DNA of 64,000 bases from Ustulina deusta (GCA_023159155.1 JAJNNX010000016.1:1-64000), one strand, 5' to 3'; positions 34,420 through 46,050 are shown, counted from the first letter of the stretch. Program-made: numbers and translations. Notes: generated by a model not told the origin, from the letters alone.

Positions 34420-37400
34420 CTAGGAGCCAGCAATTCCGAGCCCGACACGAGATCCCAAATGCCTCTCCCCTCGTCCCCCATCGCGTTCGCGATCCACCGT
34501 TGCTCGCATCCGCCTTCCCTCCATCAGTCCTCGTAAACCACGTTTTTGTAGTCCAATGACACTGCTTAATTCGCCGGTCCAGACCTCCTTAGTGACTCCA
34601 CGCTCACTATCCCCGACCTCGCTACCCCATTCACTTCCCGAGACACTGGTCGTTGCGCTCAGTTCTGCACTTCCAGGTCGATTGATCGGTACGCTCGTGT
34701 TGATTCGGAGGCCATCCATCCCGCGCGTCGGCTCATCCATGCTGGTCTGTGATATCGACTGAGATCGGCTGCTGAGGGAGTCAGCGCCACCGGTCGCCAC
34801 GAGCGGTGAGTCAAACGCGACGAAAAAATTCGGATTCATAGTGCCATCGATACCTCGGCCCCCACCTGCCGCCATAGCCGTAGCATTGAACACGGCCGCA
34901 GCGTTGCGCGAATCGAGCAGGGCATGAAGGCGCTCGACTACGGCCTCTAACAGCCCATCGATCTTGTAAGGGCGGGAAATCTGGAGTAGGGAGCATAGGA
35001 TCTGTGGCGTGCAAAGTGGCGACGATGAAGGTGGGAGAGATGATGTGTAAAGGAAGTGCAGGAGCGCTTGTACTGTAAGAGATGTGTGTGGAAGGTAGAG
35101 ACACCGCGGCCGGGAGCCTGGAGGTAGAGATGTCGGCGTAGGAGCTGAGTTGATGGTGCTGGGATCTATGGGACCACTCCCACTCGATATAGACGTGCCT
35201 GAAGTGCTGGGCGGTTTTATTGAGCCTGCAGACGAGTATCCCAGGGTCGTGGCCAGGGACAAACTGCTGTCGCCCGTGTTTCGATTCGACTGTGTTATAG
35301 TCATAGTCGAAATACGGGTGCCTGCCTGGCTAGACATGCCAGTCCTGAGGGTCACGGCATCGCTCCCATCCTGTGTGGCAGCTCCCTCACGAAGGAGCTG
35401 TACGAAATACGGTCCCCATCTTCTGCCAACGACCCTTGAGTTGATAGCTACCCTCTCCCCGCCGATACACAAAATTTCCATGTCCGCTAGTTCCCGTAGC
35501 ATCAAAGCTTTCTCTCCCAGTTCTTCGGCCGCACGGGAAAGGAACCTGCCGCCTGCCGTCCAACCAGCTTTCCTCGCCAAACTGAGGCCAGGTGCCACGA
35601 ATGGACTGCTAGCAGAGAAGAAACCTGACATAGGTGTGGTCCTGCGCGGATTGTCATAGAAGCCAAATGCTTCTAGCTCAACCATACATACGTTAGAGAA
35701 ATTAATGCGCCGATGATTGTAGTCGTCAACAAGACTCCTTTTACGGTTGCCCAGAATGACAAAAGTGTTTCTCCTATTCCATAAGACCCCTCTGTTCCAA
35801 CTGCCTTGACTGAAGACACTAGCTCCAGCATCAATACGAGACCATGTTAGTGTCTTGAGATCCAACGCCCACAGTGCAAATTCCTGTTTTGAGCTGGTCA
35901 AGTACGTGCCACTGACCACGAAATGTGTATCTATGACACCACCATTCGGGAAACGCAAACCCGGCGGTGAGTAGGCACCCGACATGGGCTTCTCCACTAA
36001 CGAGCCATCTGATCCCCGGATCTGAAGCTCGAGTTTGACGTCCAAGAAGTTATAGTTCGAGTATATGAGCATAGACGAACCAGGCTCCTTATTCTCTGAG
36101 CCCATTACTCCCTCTTGACGCGACGTCGCATTGTTAGATTTGCCGACCTTAGCGGTCACATTTGGAGGTAGAGGCGCAACCACACTGCGGTACACGCCAC
36201 ATGATTTCCCTAATGGCTGGGTGGAGGTCCATTTCAGGCTCCGCAGATTGAATACACTAATTTGTTCGATGTAGTGATTCCCTCCGTCTTGCCCACCAAC
36301 TATGATCATCTCAGCGCCTCCGGTTCCGTCAATGTTGATTCCAATCCGGCCCTCATTTGGATTTTCAGTCGATGGGTTATGCTGAAGAGCGGATAGGGGC
36401 GCTTTGTGAGAAACGAACGTGGCCGACGAAGGCTTTATGCAAGCACAGTGAGCATACCGGCCTTGTGGGGTGTCCTGGGTTGGAATATATGTCCACTTCT
36501 TTGTGAGAACGTCGTAAATATAAATATCAGACATGACGGCAACTTGTAGCTGCTGATTTTGTGGCTGCTGCTGCTGCTGCTGATCCTGTGGTTGCTGGTC
36601 CTGTGGCTGCTGATCCTGTAGCTGCTGCTGATCCTGTGGCTGCTGATCTTGTGGTGGAGGTGTAGGTTGGGGATTAGTGGTTGGGGACATGCCTCCATAG
36701 CAAACCATTTTAGTATCTCCTAGAGCACACATGGAATGGAAGTAACGAGGAGGCGGGATGTCGCCAGTGGTCTCAATCTTGGTCCAATGCCTTCGGATAA
36801 GATCTAACTCGTACAAATCCGAGGTTAAGGGTGCACGTCGACTCCGCGATAGGACCCGTCCTCCAAAAACATATAACTTATCCCCAAGGATCGTGGTGGT
36901 AGCACCAACTAGAGGGTGAGGCTCCCGGCCAGTCGTTCGATGAACATTACACATCAAACCTGACAGGTGGGCCGATGATCCGGAGGAAGATGATGTCCCA
37001 ACGGCTGGTCCAAGAGCCGGCGTTCGAGTAGAGGAGGTGACTTGTGGAGAAGGGCCAGCGGACTGTGGCCCATTACTCCGAGGAGTTAGGCTATTGCCTT
37101 GACCTTCTCTATCCGTTCTTTTGTTCCCTCCAAGGGCTCCCTGGCTGCTGTTGGTATCAATGCTTCCGCTATACGTCTGACCCGGGGGCAACGAAACGGT
37201 GGAGTCCATCGTGTTCGATCTACTTTCCATGTTTGTTATATCCTCAGTATCGCCGCTAAGGAAGGTAGTGATAGTATTTGGTAGATTGGTGGTGGAAGCA
37301 AGCGGCGTGAGGGGGCTTGATGGTGAAAGAGATGGCGGTGGCGGCGCGGGCAGCGGCTTCTCGAGGCTATCTTGTAAACTCAGGCCCCGAGCATGCTGGC

Positions 37401-37698
37401 GCTGGGATAGTGATATTGAAGCCGAAGCTGCAGGTTCTAGCGCGGAATCGGCACTCAAGACTTTGACGGCGTGTCTCGATGACGATCGGGCGAGTCTGAA
37501 GGGTTCTTCACGGGTTGGAATGGCCTTCTTGATCCCACGATAGACGTCGGACAATACGTGGGAAGGTGATCTGGATAGTCCCAACGCTGAGGCTGATCTA
37601 CGGTCCCGATCCCGAAGCTGAGCGACCTGGAAGTTGTCGAGAGCCTGCCAGCTCTCTCTACGCCCTGTCCCATCCCAAGTTAGTTCTGAGGCTGGCAT
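34420..37698 (-). CDS. Kelch-repeat and BTB protein, similar to Ral2 (1092 aa)
   Basis: One uninterrupted frame. Residues 1-240 are Ser/Pro-rich and likely disordered. Kelch-type blades run from about 260 to 680: GDKLYVFGGRVLSRSRR with a DLYELDL strand, PPPRYFHSMCALGDTKMVCYGG, DIYIYDVLTKKWTYIPTQDT, and EMIIVGGQDGGNHYIEQISV. A BTB-like domain is split. Its start is DMEILCIGGERVAINSRVV (about 740), and its end is CLYLPHTSLTVQALLHFLYT to LLEAVVERLHALL (about 866-928). The two parts are separated by a 90-residue Ser/Thr insert. This order resembles fission yeast Ral2, which acts upstream of Ras1. The similarity is from memory and moderate. Such proteins are cytosolic scaffolds with no catalytic residues. 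A Gln-rich repeat interrupts the kelch region near residues 345-385. Confidence 0.85.
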   Translation of the reverse strand: MPASELTWDGTGRRESWQALDNFQVAQLRDRDRRSASALGLSRSPSHVLSDVYRGIKKAIPTREEPFRLARSSSRHAVKVLSADSALEPAASASISLSQRQHARGLSLQDSLEKPLPAPPPPSLSPSSPLTPLASTTNLPNTITTFLSGDTEDITNMESRSNTMDSTVSLPPGQTYSGSIDTNSSQGALGGNKRTDREGQGNSLTPRSNGPQSAGPSPQVTSSTRTPALGPAVGTSSSSGSSAHLSGLMCNVHRTTGREPHPLVGATTTILGDKLYVFGGRVLSRSRRAPLTSDLYELDLIRRHWTKIETTGDIPPPRYFHSMCALGDTKMVCYGGMSPTTNPQPTPPPQDQQPQDQQQLQDQQPQDQQPQDQQQQQQPQNQQLQVAVMSDIYIYDVLTKKWTYIPTQDTPQGRYAHCACIKPSSATFVSHKAPLSALQHNPSTENPNEGRIGINIDGTGGAEMIIVGGQDGGNHYIEQISVFNLRSLKWTSTQPLGKSCGVYRSVVAPLPPNVTAKVGKSNNATSRQEGVMGSENKEPGSSMLIYSNYNFLDVKLELQIRGSDGSLVEKPMSGAYSPPGLRFPNGGVIDTHFVVSGTYLTSSKQEFALWALDLKTLTWSRIDAGASVFSQGSWNRGVLWNRRNTFVILGNRKRSLVDDYNHRRINFSNVCMVELEAFGFYDNPRRTTPMSGFFSASSPFVAPGLSLARKAGWTAGGRFLSRAAEELGEKALMLRELADMEILCIGGERVAINSRVVGRRWGPYFVQLLREGAATQDGSDAVTLRTGMSSQAGTRISTMTITQSNRNTGDSSLSLATTLGYSSAGSIKPPSTSGTSISSGSGPIDPSTINSAPTPTSLPPGSRPRCLYLPHTSLTVQALLHFLYTSSLPPSSSPLCTPQILCSLLQISRPYKIDGLLEAVVERLHALLDSRNAAAVFNATAMAAGGGRGIDGTMNPNFFVAFDSPLVATGGADSLSSRSQSISQTSMDEPTRGMDGLRINTSVPINRPGSAELSATTSVSGSEWGSEVGDSERGVTKEVWTGELSSVIGLQKRGLRGLMEGRRMRATVDRERDGGRGERHLGSRVGLGIAGS
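36545..36665 (-). repeat. In-frame Gln-rich (QPQDQQ) repeat inside the kelch gene
   Basis: The coding strand repeats a CAGCCACAGGATCAG-like unit several times with an interrupting (CAG)n run. It encodes QPQDQQ units in a loop between two kelch blades. Its length is a multiple of three. Length variation among strains would be expected. Confidence 0.8.
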
Positions 37699-40269
37699 GT
37701 TGGGTTGGGAATATGGTTATGCTTGGTGTTGGCATTGCCTTTCTCCCGCCACTCAGATAATCGAGGACAACATCCAAATCGACGAAGGGTTAGGAGGAGG
37801 GTACTTGGACTTTGGTTTCGACAAACACGGTGTTCATGGTTAAGTGAAAGTTCAATGGAAAACAATGAGCGTGTGGGGCTACGAATAAAGACCCAAGATA
37901 CTGCCCGTACACGATGCTCCTCGGCCACCCCAACGGCCATGGTATGGGGGCCTTGTCGCAGCAAGGCGGATCGCGTGGCTAGCCTGGCAGACGGGTCCGG
38001 CAGAGGAGCGGTGCCAAACCCAAAAATGGTATGCAGCACGGTGTGGCTGGTGATGATGATGGCCGGGATACCAGGCTTCCCAACCTAGGTCATGACTGAA
38101 AATGGACGCACGTACCTCTGTTCTGGAGTGTGTGGTATCTCCCCTACCTACCGTCTTGTCGCTTCGGCGCGCGCGAACTGGGGACTGTAAACGCGACGTG
38201 CCCGAACCAAGATCCGTGTAGGTACCCGTGTATTATAGGTGGTGTACGGTAGAATGGAAACAGGGAATATAAAATTGGGTGGGTGCTGATGCTGGGGAAG
38301 GTGTCTGTCTTCCCTGTCGCCTCGCCCTCGGGGGTGCTTTGTCGCGCTTGTGGCCGAGTCGTGTTTCAACTCTCAGTAGACGCGTAGGTATTCGGGTGGA
38401 TGCCGAGGGAGGTGGCCGCAAGCGATATGCGGGGAGATGTGTCAGGAAGGCGACGATGGTATGTTGGAGGCTCAATGACAGACAGCAAGGCTGGTAAGAG
38501 GCACGACAAGGAGTTCAGATGCTCCTCCTGATGACTGTCCTGACAGTGGGGGGGGGTGAGCGCAGAGACAGGTTAGGGATGGCAGTGTACTGTGCTGTAC
38601 TGGACTGACCTGCTACACTGCCAACCCCGGTAGTATAGGTTACCTAGGTAGGTAGGTACCAGCCACGATATCCTTATATTAAGGTACACTAGATCAGGTC
38701 AACTGGTCTAAACTTCACAGTGTGCTTAAGATCACTGAATACTATGTAGGTACTGTTTTAACCCCCCTTAAAAATTCTACGGACATCCACATGTAGGAGG
38801 TGCCTCGTGTGCCTCAAATAATCAGCCGCAAGTTTCAATATAGGTAACAAGAGGCTACTGAACCTACCTATCTAGTATACAACAACATCAGAGGCATTAC
38901 TGTGAGTAGGTGCATTATATTATGCATGGGTATATATTTTGATATATGGTACTAGTAGGTAGTAACTTGGAAGTTAGACTTACCTATTTTCTAAAAAGCC
39001 CTCTTACCTCTATCAAGATCTCCTTTGTAGAAACGGTTGGTGGTGCAGGCATGTTTTTAATCGAAGTTGTTCGCCATATAAAAGGGACCTACCTACACAC
39101 TATATATCTACTTAGATCTACACATACCTCTGGCCTGCCCTCAAGATGATTCCTCTCGACTCTTGTAGTGCCCTTACATGCTTACTACAGACGCGTGCCC
39201 CTGCAGCTAGTTGGGCAGTTATAATCATTTGATATGTTAAATACTTCATACTTATTGTTGATGAGGTTGATTTATAAATGGGCAAGAAAGTGTTAATTAT
39301 ATAAGTAGTAGGATTTAAGTGCCGAGTTCGGACATAATGAGGCGCGATAACTACTACTACTACAATTGTAAAGTCAAGTATGAAGCCGTGATACGTGCAG
39401 TGAAAAGAAAGCTGTTTCAGAGATAACAGGCGGCCTGGAAGCGGCAGGCCACGTGTTTTGCAAGGGCTTAAGCCTCAAGATGGTAGGTATTTCGGGCCGT
39501 ATGATACAGTACAGGTACCCCGTCCCCATACGAGCCCCTTTTGGTACACTACACTAATTACCAAACATAACTGACGAAGTAGCCAGATAGGTGGTAGTGT
39601 GGACATCTAGTGTATGAAGAGATTGCTAGGTATCATATGTCATCCTGTGCGCCTTGCAACTCCAATGGCAGTCATAAAATTCACACTCGCAATCAGATGG
39701 GTCTCCCTTTGGCGTGCGGATGTTCAACCCCAGATGCTAGCTACGCTTAGACTAGTGCACGAGTGTCAGAAGTCACAGACAATGTAGACTAGATACGGTA
39801 GGTAAGAGTACCCGGCCAGGGAGTAGGTCGGCTTGACGATCGATCGCTGTTTGGAAGCGAGCACCTCACTTCTTTTCAGGTGGTGATACGGCTGCAATCT
39901 CAAAGCCCCTTTTATAGTGGCTACCAGGAGACCTACTAAGCATAGGTAGTATAGCGATTGTTTACATTGTAGAGACCTAGGAGCCGGGATAGGAAACCCC
40001 CATGAGATGAGCCCAAATCTCTAGCCTCGTCTAAGAGGGGTACGGAATGGTTTCGCACCACAAGACCATCCGAATAGTTTGGGTTTGCACATTCCTTGGT
40101 CTCGTCTCTTCGTATCCCCACCCTACATAATCAACAAGCGATCACAATTCCTAGTATACAACTTGTGTAAAACAAGTATCGTGTCCCGCTGTTACCACTC
40201 CTGACAGACACCCCAATGCAATGCATTTTAGAGCAAATAAGTAGGCTTCAGACTCAAAATAGGCTCGCC
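37699..40269. other. Long intergenic region (about 2.6 kb) without recognised genes
   Basis: Short open frames on both strands near 37,700-38,500 overlap in several frames and give no domain. From 38,550 to 40,200 the DNA is ordinary intergenic sequence with copies of the TACCTAGGTA-type palindrome (38,641-38,660). The left part is the kelch gene promoter and the right end holds the peroxiredoxin 3' UTR. An unseen RNA gene or multi-exon gene cannot be excluded. Confidence 0.4.
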
Positions 40270-41174
40270 CTACTGCGAGGGCAGGGTGGTAAAGCGGAGA
40301 TAGGGCTTGACGGTGCGGAAGCCAGGGAAGAGCTCCTTGGCCTGTTCATCCTTTACGACAGGGGCGACAATGACGTCGTCACCGGGAACCCAGTTGATGG
40401 GGGTGGTGACCTTGTGCTTGTCGCCGGTCTGCAGCGAGTCGACGATGCGTAGCACCTCGGCCGAGTTGCGGCCAGTGGAGGCTGGGTAGGATAGGATCGT
40501 GCGGATCTTCTTGTTAGGGTCGATAATGAAGACGGAACGGATGGTGAAAGCAATGCCCTTCTCGTCGACGTTGGTAGTGTCCTGGTAGTCGATCCTGCGA
40601 ATTGACTCGTTAGCCTATTGCTTACCTCGAGATTATCCCGTCCAATGGCGAGCGATTGCTTACATGTCGTACAAGTAGGCGACCTTGCGCTCTTTGTCGG
40701 CAATAATGGGGAATGCGACTTTCCCGCCAGTCACCTCATCGATATCCTTAATCCATCCCTCGTGGCTGCCGAGCGTGTTGGCGGACAGGCCGATCAGCTT
40801 AACGCCACGCTTAGTAAACTCGGGCTCCAGCTTAGCAAAGGCGCCGAGCTCGGTAGTGCAGACGGGGGTGTAGTCTTCGGGGTGAGAGAAGAAAACGACC
40901 CAGTTGCTGCCAACAAACTCGTGGAAATCGATGGGGCCGTTGGTGGTATCAGCCTTGAAGTTGGGGGCGACGGTTCCGAGGCGTAGACTAGAGGCATGAG
41001 CCAAGTGGTGTTAGTCAGCGGTACCGAGGTTTTAGACAAAATTGATATAACAGATAGCAAGGGAGGTGAAGTGCTGGGTGATGCGCAGAGAGAGAGGGGG
41101 AGGGGAGGGGGGGGGGGGGGGGGGGGAGAGAGATGGATAAGCACTCACGGTGCGGGTCGAGACTCAGTAGCCAT
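40270..41174 (-). CDS. 1-Cys peroxiredoxin (Prx6/Prx1 type, 224 aa)
   Basis: Thiol peroxidase that reduces hydroperoxides with a single catalytic cysteine. Exons: 41174-41149, 40987-40664, 40594-40270, in phase. The peroxidatic cysteine is C52 in HPEDYTPVCTTELG. No other Cys occurs in the protein, so there is no resolving cysteine, which defines the 1-Cys class. Other family marks are APNFKADTT, FPIIADKERKVAYLYDM, RSVFIIDPNKKIR, YPASTGRN, and the long C-terminal domain with TPINWVPGDDVIV and VKPYLRFTT. No mitochondrial presequence is evident (MATESRPAPLRLG), so it is probably cytosolic. The first exon is only 26 nt, and its intron holds a long G tract. The length matches the family (about 220 aa). 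It is likely induced by oxidative stress, though no site proves this. Confidence 0.95.
41090..41132 (+). repeat. Poly-G tract in the first intron of the peroxiredoxin gene
   Basis: About 18 consecutive G with flanking GGGGA/GAGAGA, inside the intron at 40,988-41,148. On the coding strand it is a C-tract close to the donor side. Tract length may be unreliable in sequencing. Confidence 0.8.
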
Positions 41175-41600
41175 GGTGAAGATCTATGTCAGTCTGAGTG
41201 CTGTTGAGGATGGCGATAGTAACGGAGGGCGGAGGGGTATAGAGAGCAGGAAACTGTTCAGTGGTGCTATGAAGGGGTATCACAGAGCAATGGTCTAAAG
41301 AACAGAAGCGAAAGCTAAAAGGAGGAGGGGTAGACCTGGGGGATATTTATCGACCATCGTTAGCTGAGTTCACGATGGCGCGATCCGCCAGCGTGATGAT
41401 AAATGGGGGAGGGGGGGGTTTATAGCCGCCTCCCATTCTCCCTCTCTATCTCTCTTTTTTTTTTTTTTTTTGGTTCTCTCTTTTTTCTTCCTTCCTTTCT
41501 TTCCTCCTTTTTTTTTTCTCCATTTTTCTCTTCCCCTTCTCTTTCTTCTTTTTTCCTACTATGTATATCTCTTTAAGATTTAGACTCATACATACAGAGG
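41175..41600 (-). promoter_or_regulatory. Peroxiredoxin promoter region with TATA-like boxes and a pyrimidine/purine tract
   Basis: On the minus strand, GATAAATATCC near 41,340 and GCTATAAACCC near 41,420 are TATA-like. Beyond them, 41,438-41,560 is almost pure pyrimidine on the plus strand, including a T run of about 17. Such tracts are common in fungal promoters. No experimental support is available from sequence. Confidence 0.35.
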
Positions 41601-43283
41601 TGCTGTGGTTGGCATAGACCATGCCTAGGTACCTGCTAGAGGTATTGCTCTGTCTATTCTTCCATACAATATGCATTAGGTAATCTCCAGGTACTTACCT
41701 AATAGTTGAGGCACAGGCCAGTTTTGTAGTGGTGTGACAATAGAGACAACCGGGTAGAACACCTGGTCGATGATACAAACAGAGCTACCTTCTAGTATTT
41801 ACCTGTGTGCATTTTTCTATACATCAGTACTTAGGGTGGGCTTAACCTGCACATGTACATATAGCAATGCAACAACCCCTTTGATTCTACATACAATAGC
41901 TCTGTAGTACCTCGTGGTATTCATATCTACCTAGGTCTTCTGGCAGCTGCTGGGTAACTCGATTCCATTCTGTCTGATGGGAGTTACATATATCATACAT
42001 CATGATACATACAAGGTAGTAGGTACAGGTATGTAGTAGTGTAGATACATGCATGTGATAGGTCCATGACAAGAAAAGAAACCTTTCTCAGCCCCTCGAT
42101 GAGCCCCTCCCTACCCCCACATTAACCCTGCAGCCCCCTCACTAGCCCTTTTACAGACTGAATAGCGCACTGTCACTGCCACTGATTGGTGCCATAATGG
42201 CTCGGTCATAAGGCAACAAGCCCCGCCCCCTCCAATATTGTCATTCCTGCCCACAATAATGTCATCATCCCAACTGCCCCCCCCGGCACCCACAGTTTCG
42301 GTGCCGTCGGGAAGTCATCCGGGCGTCGCGGCTATCGGGTGCTTGCTCTCAGCCTCGACATTGTATTATACCTAATATGAGACTTTAGCTGATCATATCT
42401 AAATCGTTGCGGTCATGCGTTTTTGGTGCTCATTCTGTATGCCTCGAGTGACAGTCTACGATCTCGCTACGGCCTAGGTTAATACCTTGATGTCAACTTG
42501 TGCTGAGGCTCGACCCCCTGAGATTTGGGACAACTACAAACCAGCGCGAGGTGCATCCGAAGCGCTGTATTCTGTGTCTTGATTATTGGCTGCTTTACTT
42601 GATCTCTAACACTCGCGGGGTAACAGGGAAAAGGATTGTGGCAGACGTCAAAACTGGAAGCTCGAGGAATGACCTATGCGGCCAAATTCATAGGTATGAC
42701 TTATTCTATATAGGGGGCAGAACCGTGAATCCAATACCTTCTGCCGGTCGTCTTTTATATATATCTCTCTCTCTTTGACACAGCATGCAATTTGATGCCA
42801 AAGTAGTGGAGTGCTCGGGCTAATACCCAGGTGCTTTCATGGGACAGTGTTGGGTAAAGAAAAAGGCGATTTGGTAAAAAGGTTAGGGCAGCCATGCATC
42901 ACTGATAACCAGACTCGCTTTGCACTTAGCGATCAATACGTCCTATCCCTATCTCTCTCTGTGTGCGTGTCTCTTATGCGAGAAACTAGGACTGCAAGCC
43001 TCTTTCGACATCCAAATCTTCCAGAATACAACATAAACTATAAATGAACGCAGTCGGGGAATAAAGCCTCTCATCCCCAGGTTGAATGTCCTGTTCCTTA
43101 GGGCTTTTGATTCTTTGGGCTTGGGGTTGCACTTGAACGCCGTTGCGTGGACCATGAACAGATACATGCCACTTTTCCCGGGATTATAATGATGAAACGT
43201 GCCACAATGAATCTTGCCCGTAAAGCGTTGCGACCTTGCTAGGGATGTGCTCTCTCGCACAAACGACATGGCTGCCGCCTTGC
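41601..43283. other. Intergenic region without recognised genes
   Basis: I see ordinary-composition DNA with short unrelated open frames and no domain on either strand. A (CT)n run lies near 42,766-42,776 and another near 42,950. No RNA gene was recognised. Confidence 0.4.
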
Positions 43284-43472
43284 CTACCCCTCGCGGACTC
43301 GCGTACAGTCGTCGCAGAGGCCATCAGCATCCGACTCCTCGGTGGTGACATTCCTCTCTTCACACTCCCCCATTGTGGCGAAGTCATCGCAGTCGCTGGT
43401 TTTGATCTCGTCACTTGTATACCAGGCACCGCAATCTTCGCAATACCACTTTAGCAACATATACGTACACAT
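43284..43472 (-). CDS. Possible small Cys-rich protein (62 aa), doubtful
   Basis: The frame starts with two nearby ATGs and encodes WYCEDCGAWYTSDEIKTSDC, then GECEERN and LCDDCTRVREG. Two C-x2-C pairs and three other Cys in an acidic protein suggest zinc binding. A possible donor near the 3' end could add an exon. I do not recognise a family, and the codons are not decisive. It could equally be a chance ORF, and the gene model may be incomplete. Confidence 0.3.
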   Translation of the reverse strand: MCTYMLLKWYCEDCGAWYTSDEIKTSDCDDFATMGECEERNVTTEESDADGLCDDCTRVREG

Positions 43473-44358
43473 CTGTCCTCACGCTGAGCTGCTGCTAATT
43501 CAACCAGGGTCTCCGGTAGAAAAGGGTAATTAGCGCGCGTGTGCTCGACGTTTGTGGAGGTAGGCAACACTGGGCCATCTTACTCACTAGAGCCTCAATG
43601 TGGTTTCAAGAATTCATCTTTCCGAATGGCTGATCACAGTCCAGCCACCCAGACGAGACCCACGGGACCGGCCGTCTTGTATAACATGGTGCGAGCTCAT
43701 TTCCAGCGGGCACGCATAGCGGTTGCACCATGCTGGTATGATGGTTCCGGGAATGAGCATATACCGCGCTCGTGAGGCGAATCAGGCACGTCGAAAGGAC
43801 AGATGTGTACCTAAGCCGTTTGGACACATAGAAATCGAGAATGAAGTGATAGAATCAGGATTTATTGATTAGATGCATAGTAGACGGTGGCACCTCGGCT
43901 GCAGATTGAATCCATCCCCGACGAGTTATGCACAGAGGAGCCCAAAAGTGGCTAGGTTGCTCATTGGTCATCAATAACGCCAGGTTCCACTGGACTCAGG
44001 CCCCTTGCTGTCGCTAGAAGAGCCTCGGAATACCCATCGCCGAATCTCCTACGACCTCCACATGCTTGAAAACTACCCATCGGACGAATCCGGTACGATA
44101 TTGTAATACTCTTCGGTCTATATAGCCCGTCATAACGAGGTGCATAATGATTTGTTCCACACCGGCGCACCTACTCAACAGCTCTCCTGCCTCCAATCCA
44201 TTTAGTGATGTGCTGCACATCTGCAAGCTAGACAGCCAAGTGAAGAAAGTTACCTCATCGCTGGATATGATGTATAACTGTGTATGTGCCTAGCTGGGAG
44301 CAATTTATAGTAATTAGTAGAAGCTGTGAGGCCGCCGCATATGTGGTGCTGTACAACA
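43473..44358. other. Intergenic region downstream of N-myristoyltransferase
   Basis: Two overlapping reverse-strand frames (43,961-44,226) look faintly protein-like but match nothing I know. The region most likely holds the 3' UTR of the transferase gene. If the last splice in that gene is not used, coding continues to 44,250. Confidence 0.35.
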
Positions 44359-46050
44359 TCAAATTTGTGTTTTCCTAGACACGTCAGTAGCCACATAGGT
44401 TGCATTTGGTTTTCTTGGGAGACATACCCGATGCCACTCAGATTCTCAGAGTCTAATCGGTTTCGCTTGTCGACACCGCCGCCTATGGGATTGGCTCGGT
44501 AGTTGAACAAGTAGTAATGAAGCTGACCGTCACCGGGGCCGAACTTCTGGTCCTCGAGGAACAAACCATTATCCATTAACGACAAGGCATTGTACACGTC
44601 GAACTTATATTGCTTGCAATATACCAAAGAATCCGACACGAGAGTATTGAGTCGAGCTTTGAGCGCATCTTTGTCTAGCGGGTCGGTCAGGCCAACCTCG
44701 GTTGCATAGTAGAATAAGTATGCTGCTTTAATATTTGTGTGTTTTGGATGATTGATCACCGACGACTCGAGGCAATAGAATGAGACAAAGTCCGTTATCT
44801 TCTTATGATCGTCCTTTGAGACGAGTTAGCACACTAGGAAAGCAGAAGACCGAAAAGGGAATAGGCATCTTACCTCAACCACATAGGTCCATACAACCTG
44901 TTCCTCGGGTGCGTCTTTCTTGTTGTGTAACAGCCAGTGTTCGACCTCGTGCCTGTCGAACGTTGCAGCCATGTCATATTTGGCAAGGTACCGTGTAAGC
45001 AGATCCTGGACAGCTCCAATATCCTTCTTTTGCATCTCTCGTAAGCCCCTCGTCGAAGTTCGCTCGGGCACAGCATACTTCCTTATCTGGAACTGGGGTT
45101 TGCTATTCAGCGGTAAAGGGCTGAACCCGACATCGTATAGCTTTTGCCAATTAATGGCACGATGGTAGTATCGGCAGGTGCTGACAGGCTTGGGAAGGAC
45201 GATGCCACCCGTGTAGATGGCCTGAAAAACGCCATGGAGGTTGCATAGACGAGTGATCTCCTTGATGAGGACAGGCGCAAGACGTTTGGAGCGGAGTTTT
45301 TTGTGAATACAGAGAAAATTAACCTCGGAGGCGTGGAGGATCCTGTCTCGAATGCGTAGTTCTACGGGGATGGCGGCGATGAAAGCAACGAGCTTCTGGG
45401 ACTGCGACGCCCGGACGCCTCTATGCCACTCCTTCTTCCAGCCTGGGGGCATCATGGCCCTGATGGTCGGAACTTGTTAGCTCACATGTTCGCTTACTGA
45501 GCACTTCAAAGTACAGGACTGACCATTTCAAGATGCTGGTAGAATAGTTGAAGCGGAACATGGCCTCATCGTCCTCAACGTAGTGGCCATTCAACAGCTC
45601 CCAGACCTCTTTCAGCTGTGCAGCGTCGAGTAGGTCCAAGGTAGTCCACTCGAAGCCATCGACCAGGGGGGGAGGGTCGTTTGAGATATCGTCGACAGTT
45701 TGCATCTTGATGGGACCCTCCTCAAACGGCTCGGTGGAATTTTGCTCCTCACCGAACCTGGGCACAGGCTGAGTGGCCCAGAACTTGTAAGCGCCCATAT
45801 CCTTGACGTTCTTGCCGCTCGAGGCGAGGCCGGTCATGATGTCTTGTAGGTTGAGGCGACGGAGGGCTTCGGCGGCGGCATCAGGGGTGTCGTCGGGCCC
45901 ATTCGCGAGCTCGGTAGCTAAGGCAGGGTTCAGATCAAGAAGTTGAGAGACCTGCTCATTGGAAAGGCCGTCGAGGGCCTTCTGTAGCTTCTTAGCCGCC
46001 TTCTCCTTCTCCTTACCCTTGCGGTTCGACGGTTTAGATTCTTCAGCCAT
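44359..46050 (-). CDS. Glycylpeptide N-tetradecanoyltransferase (N-myristoyltransferase, 504 aa)
   Basis: Transfers myristate from myristoyl-CoA to N-terminal glycine of proteins such as Arf and G-alpha subunits; essential in fungi. Exons: 46050-45524, 45459-44874, 44813-44428, 44374-44359. The first three joins restore conserved sequence ([19 protein letters not shown] and [20 protein letters not shown]). Motifs include [13 protein letters not shown] (about 88-100), the myristoyl-CoA site [20 protein letters not shown] (about 219-238), FYCLESSVI, and [15 protein letters not shown]. The N-terminus is Lys-rich ([14 protein letters not shown]), as usual for ribosome association. The last exon is inferred. 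A GTATGT donor, CTACTGAC branch site and CTAG acceptor give a 53-nt intron and a C-terminus GIGKTQI, the same length as the usual GVGVVML. Without that splice the frame would run to 44,250. The ATG at 46,122 is in frame but adds an unlikely N-terminus. Confidence 0.92.

Noticed and set aside
38000..38500. Overlapping frames of 70-130 codons on both strands
   Set aside because: Several frames are open at once because of GC composition; no domain or splice pattern supports any of them.
40614..40672. Duplicated GTAAGCAAT donor-like sequences in the second peroxiredoxin intron
   Set aside because: Using the second donor would place an in-frame stop right after the ATG codon; likely chance similarity.
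43961..44226. Two overlapping reverse frames downstream of N-myristoyltransferase
   Set aside because: Neither matches a family, they overlap in different frames, and neither supplies the expected C-terminus of the transferase.
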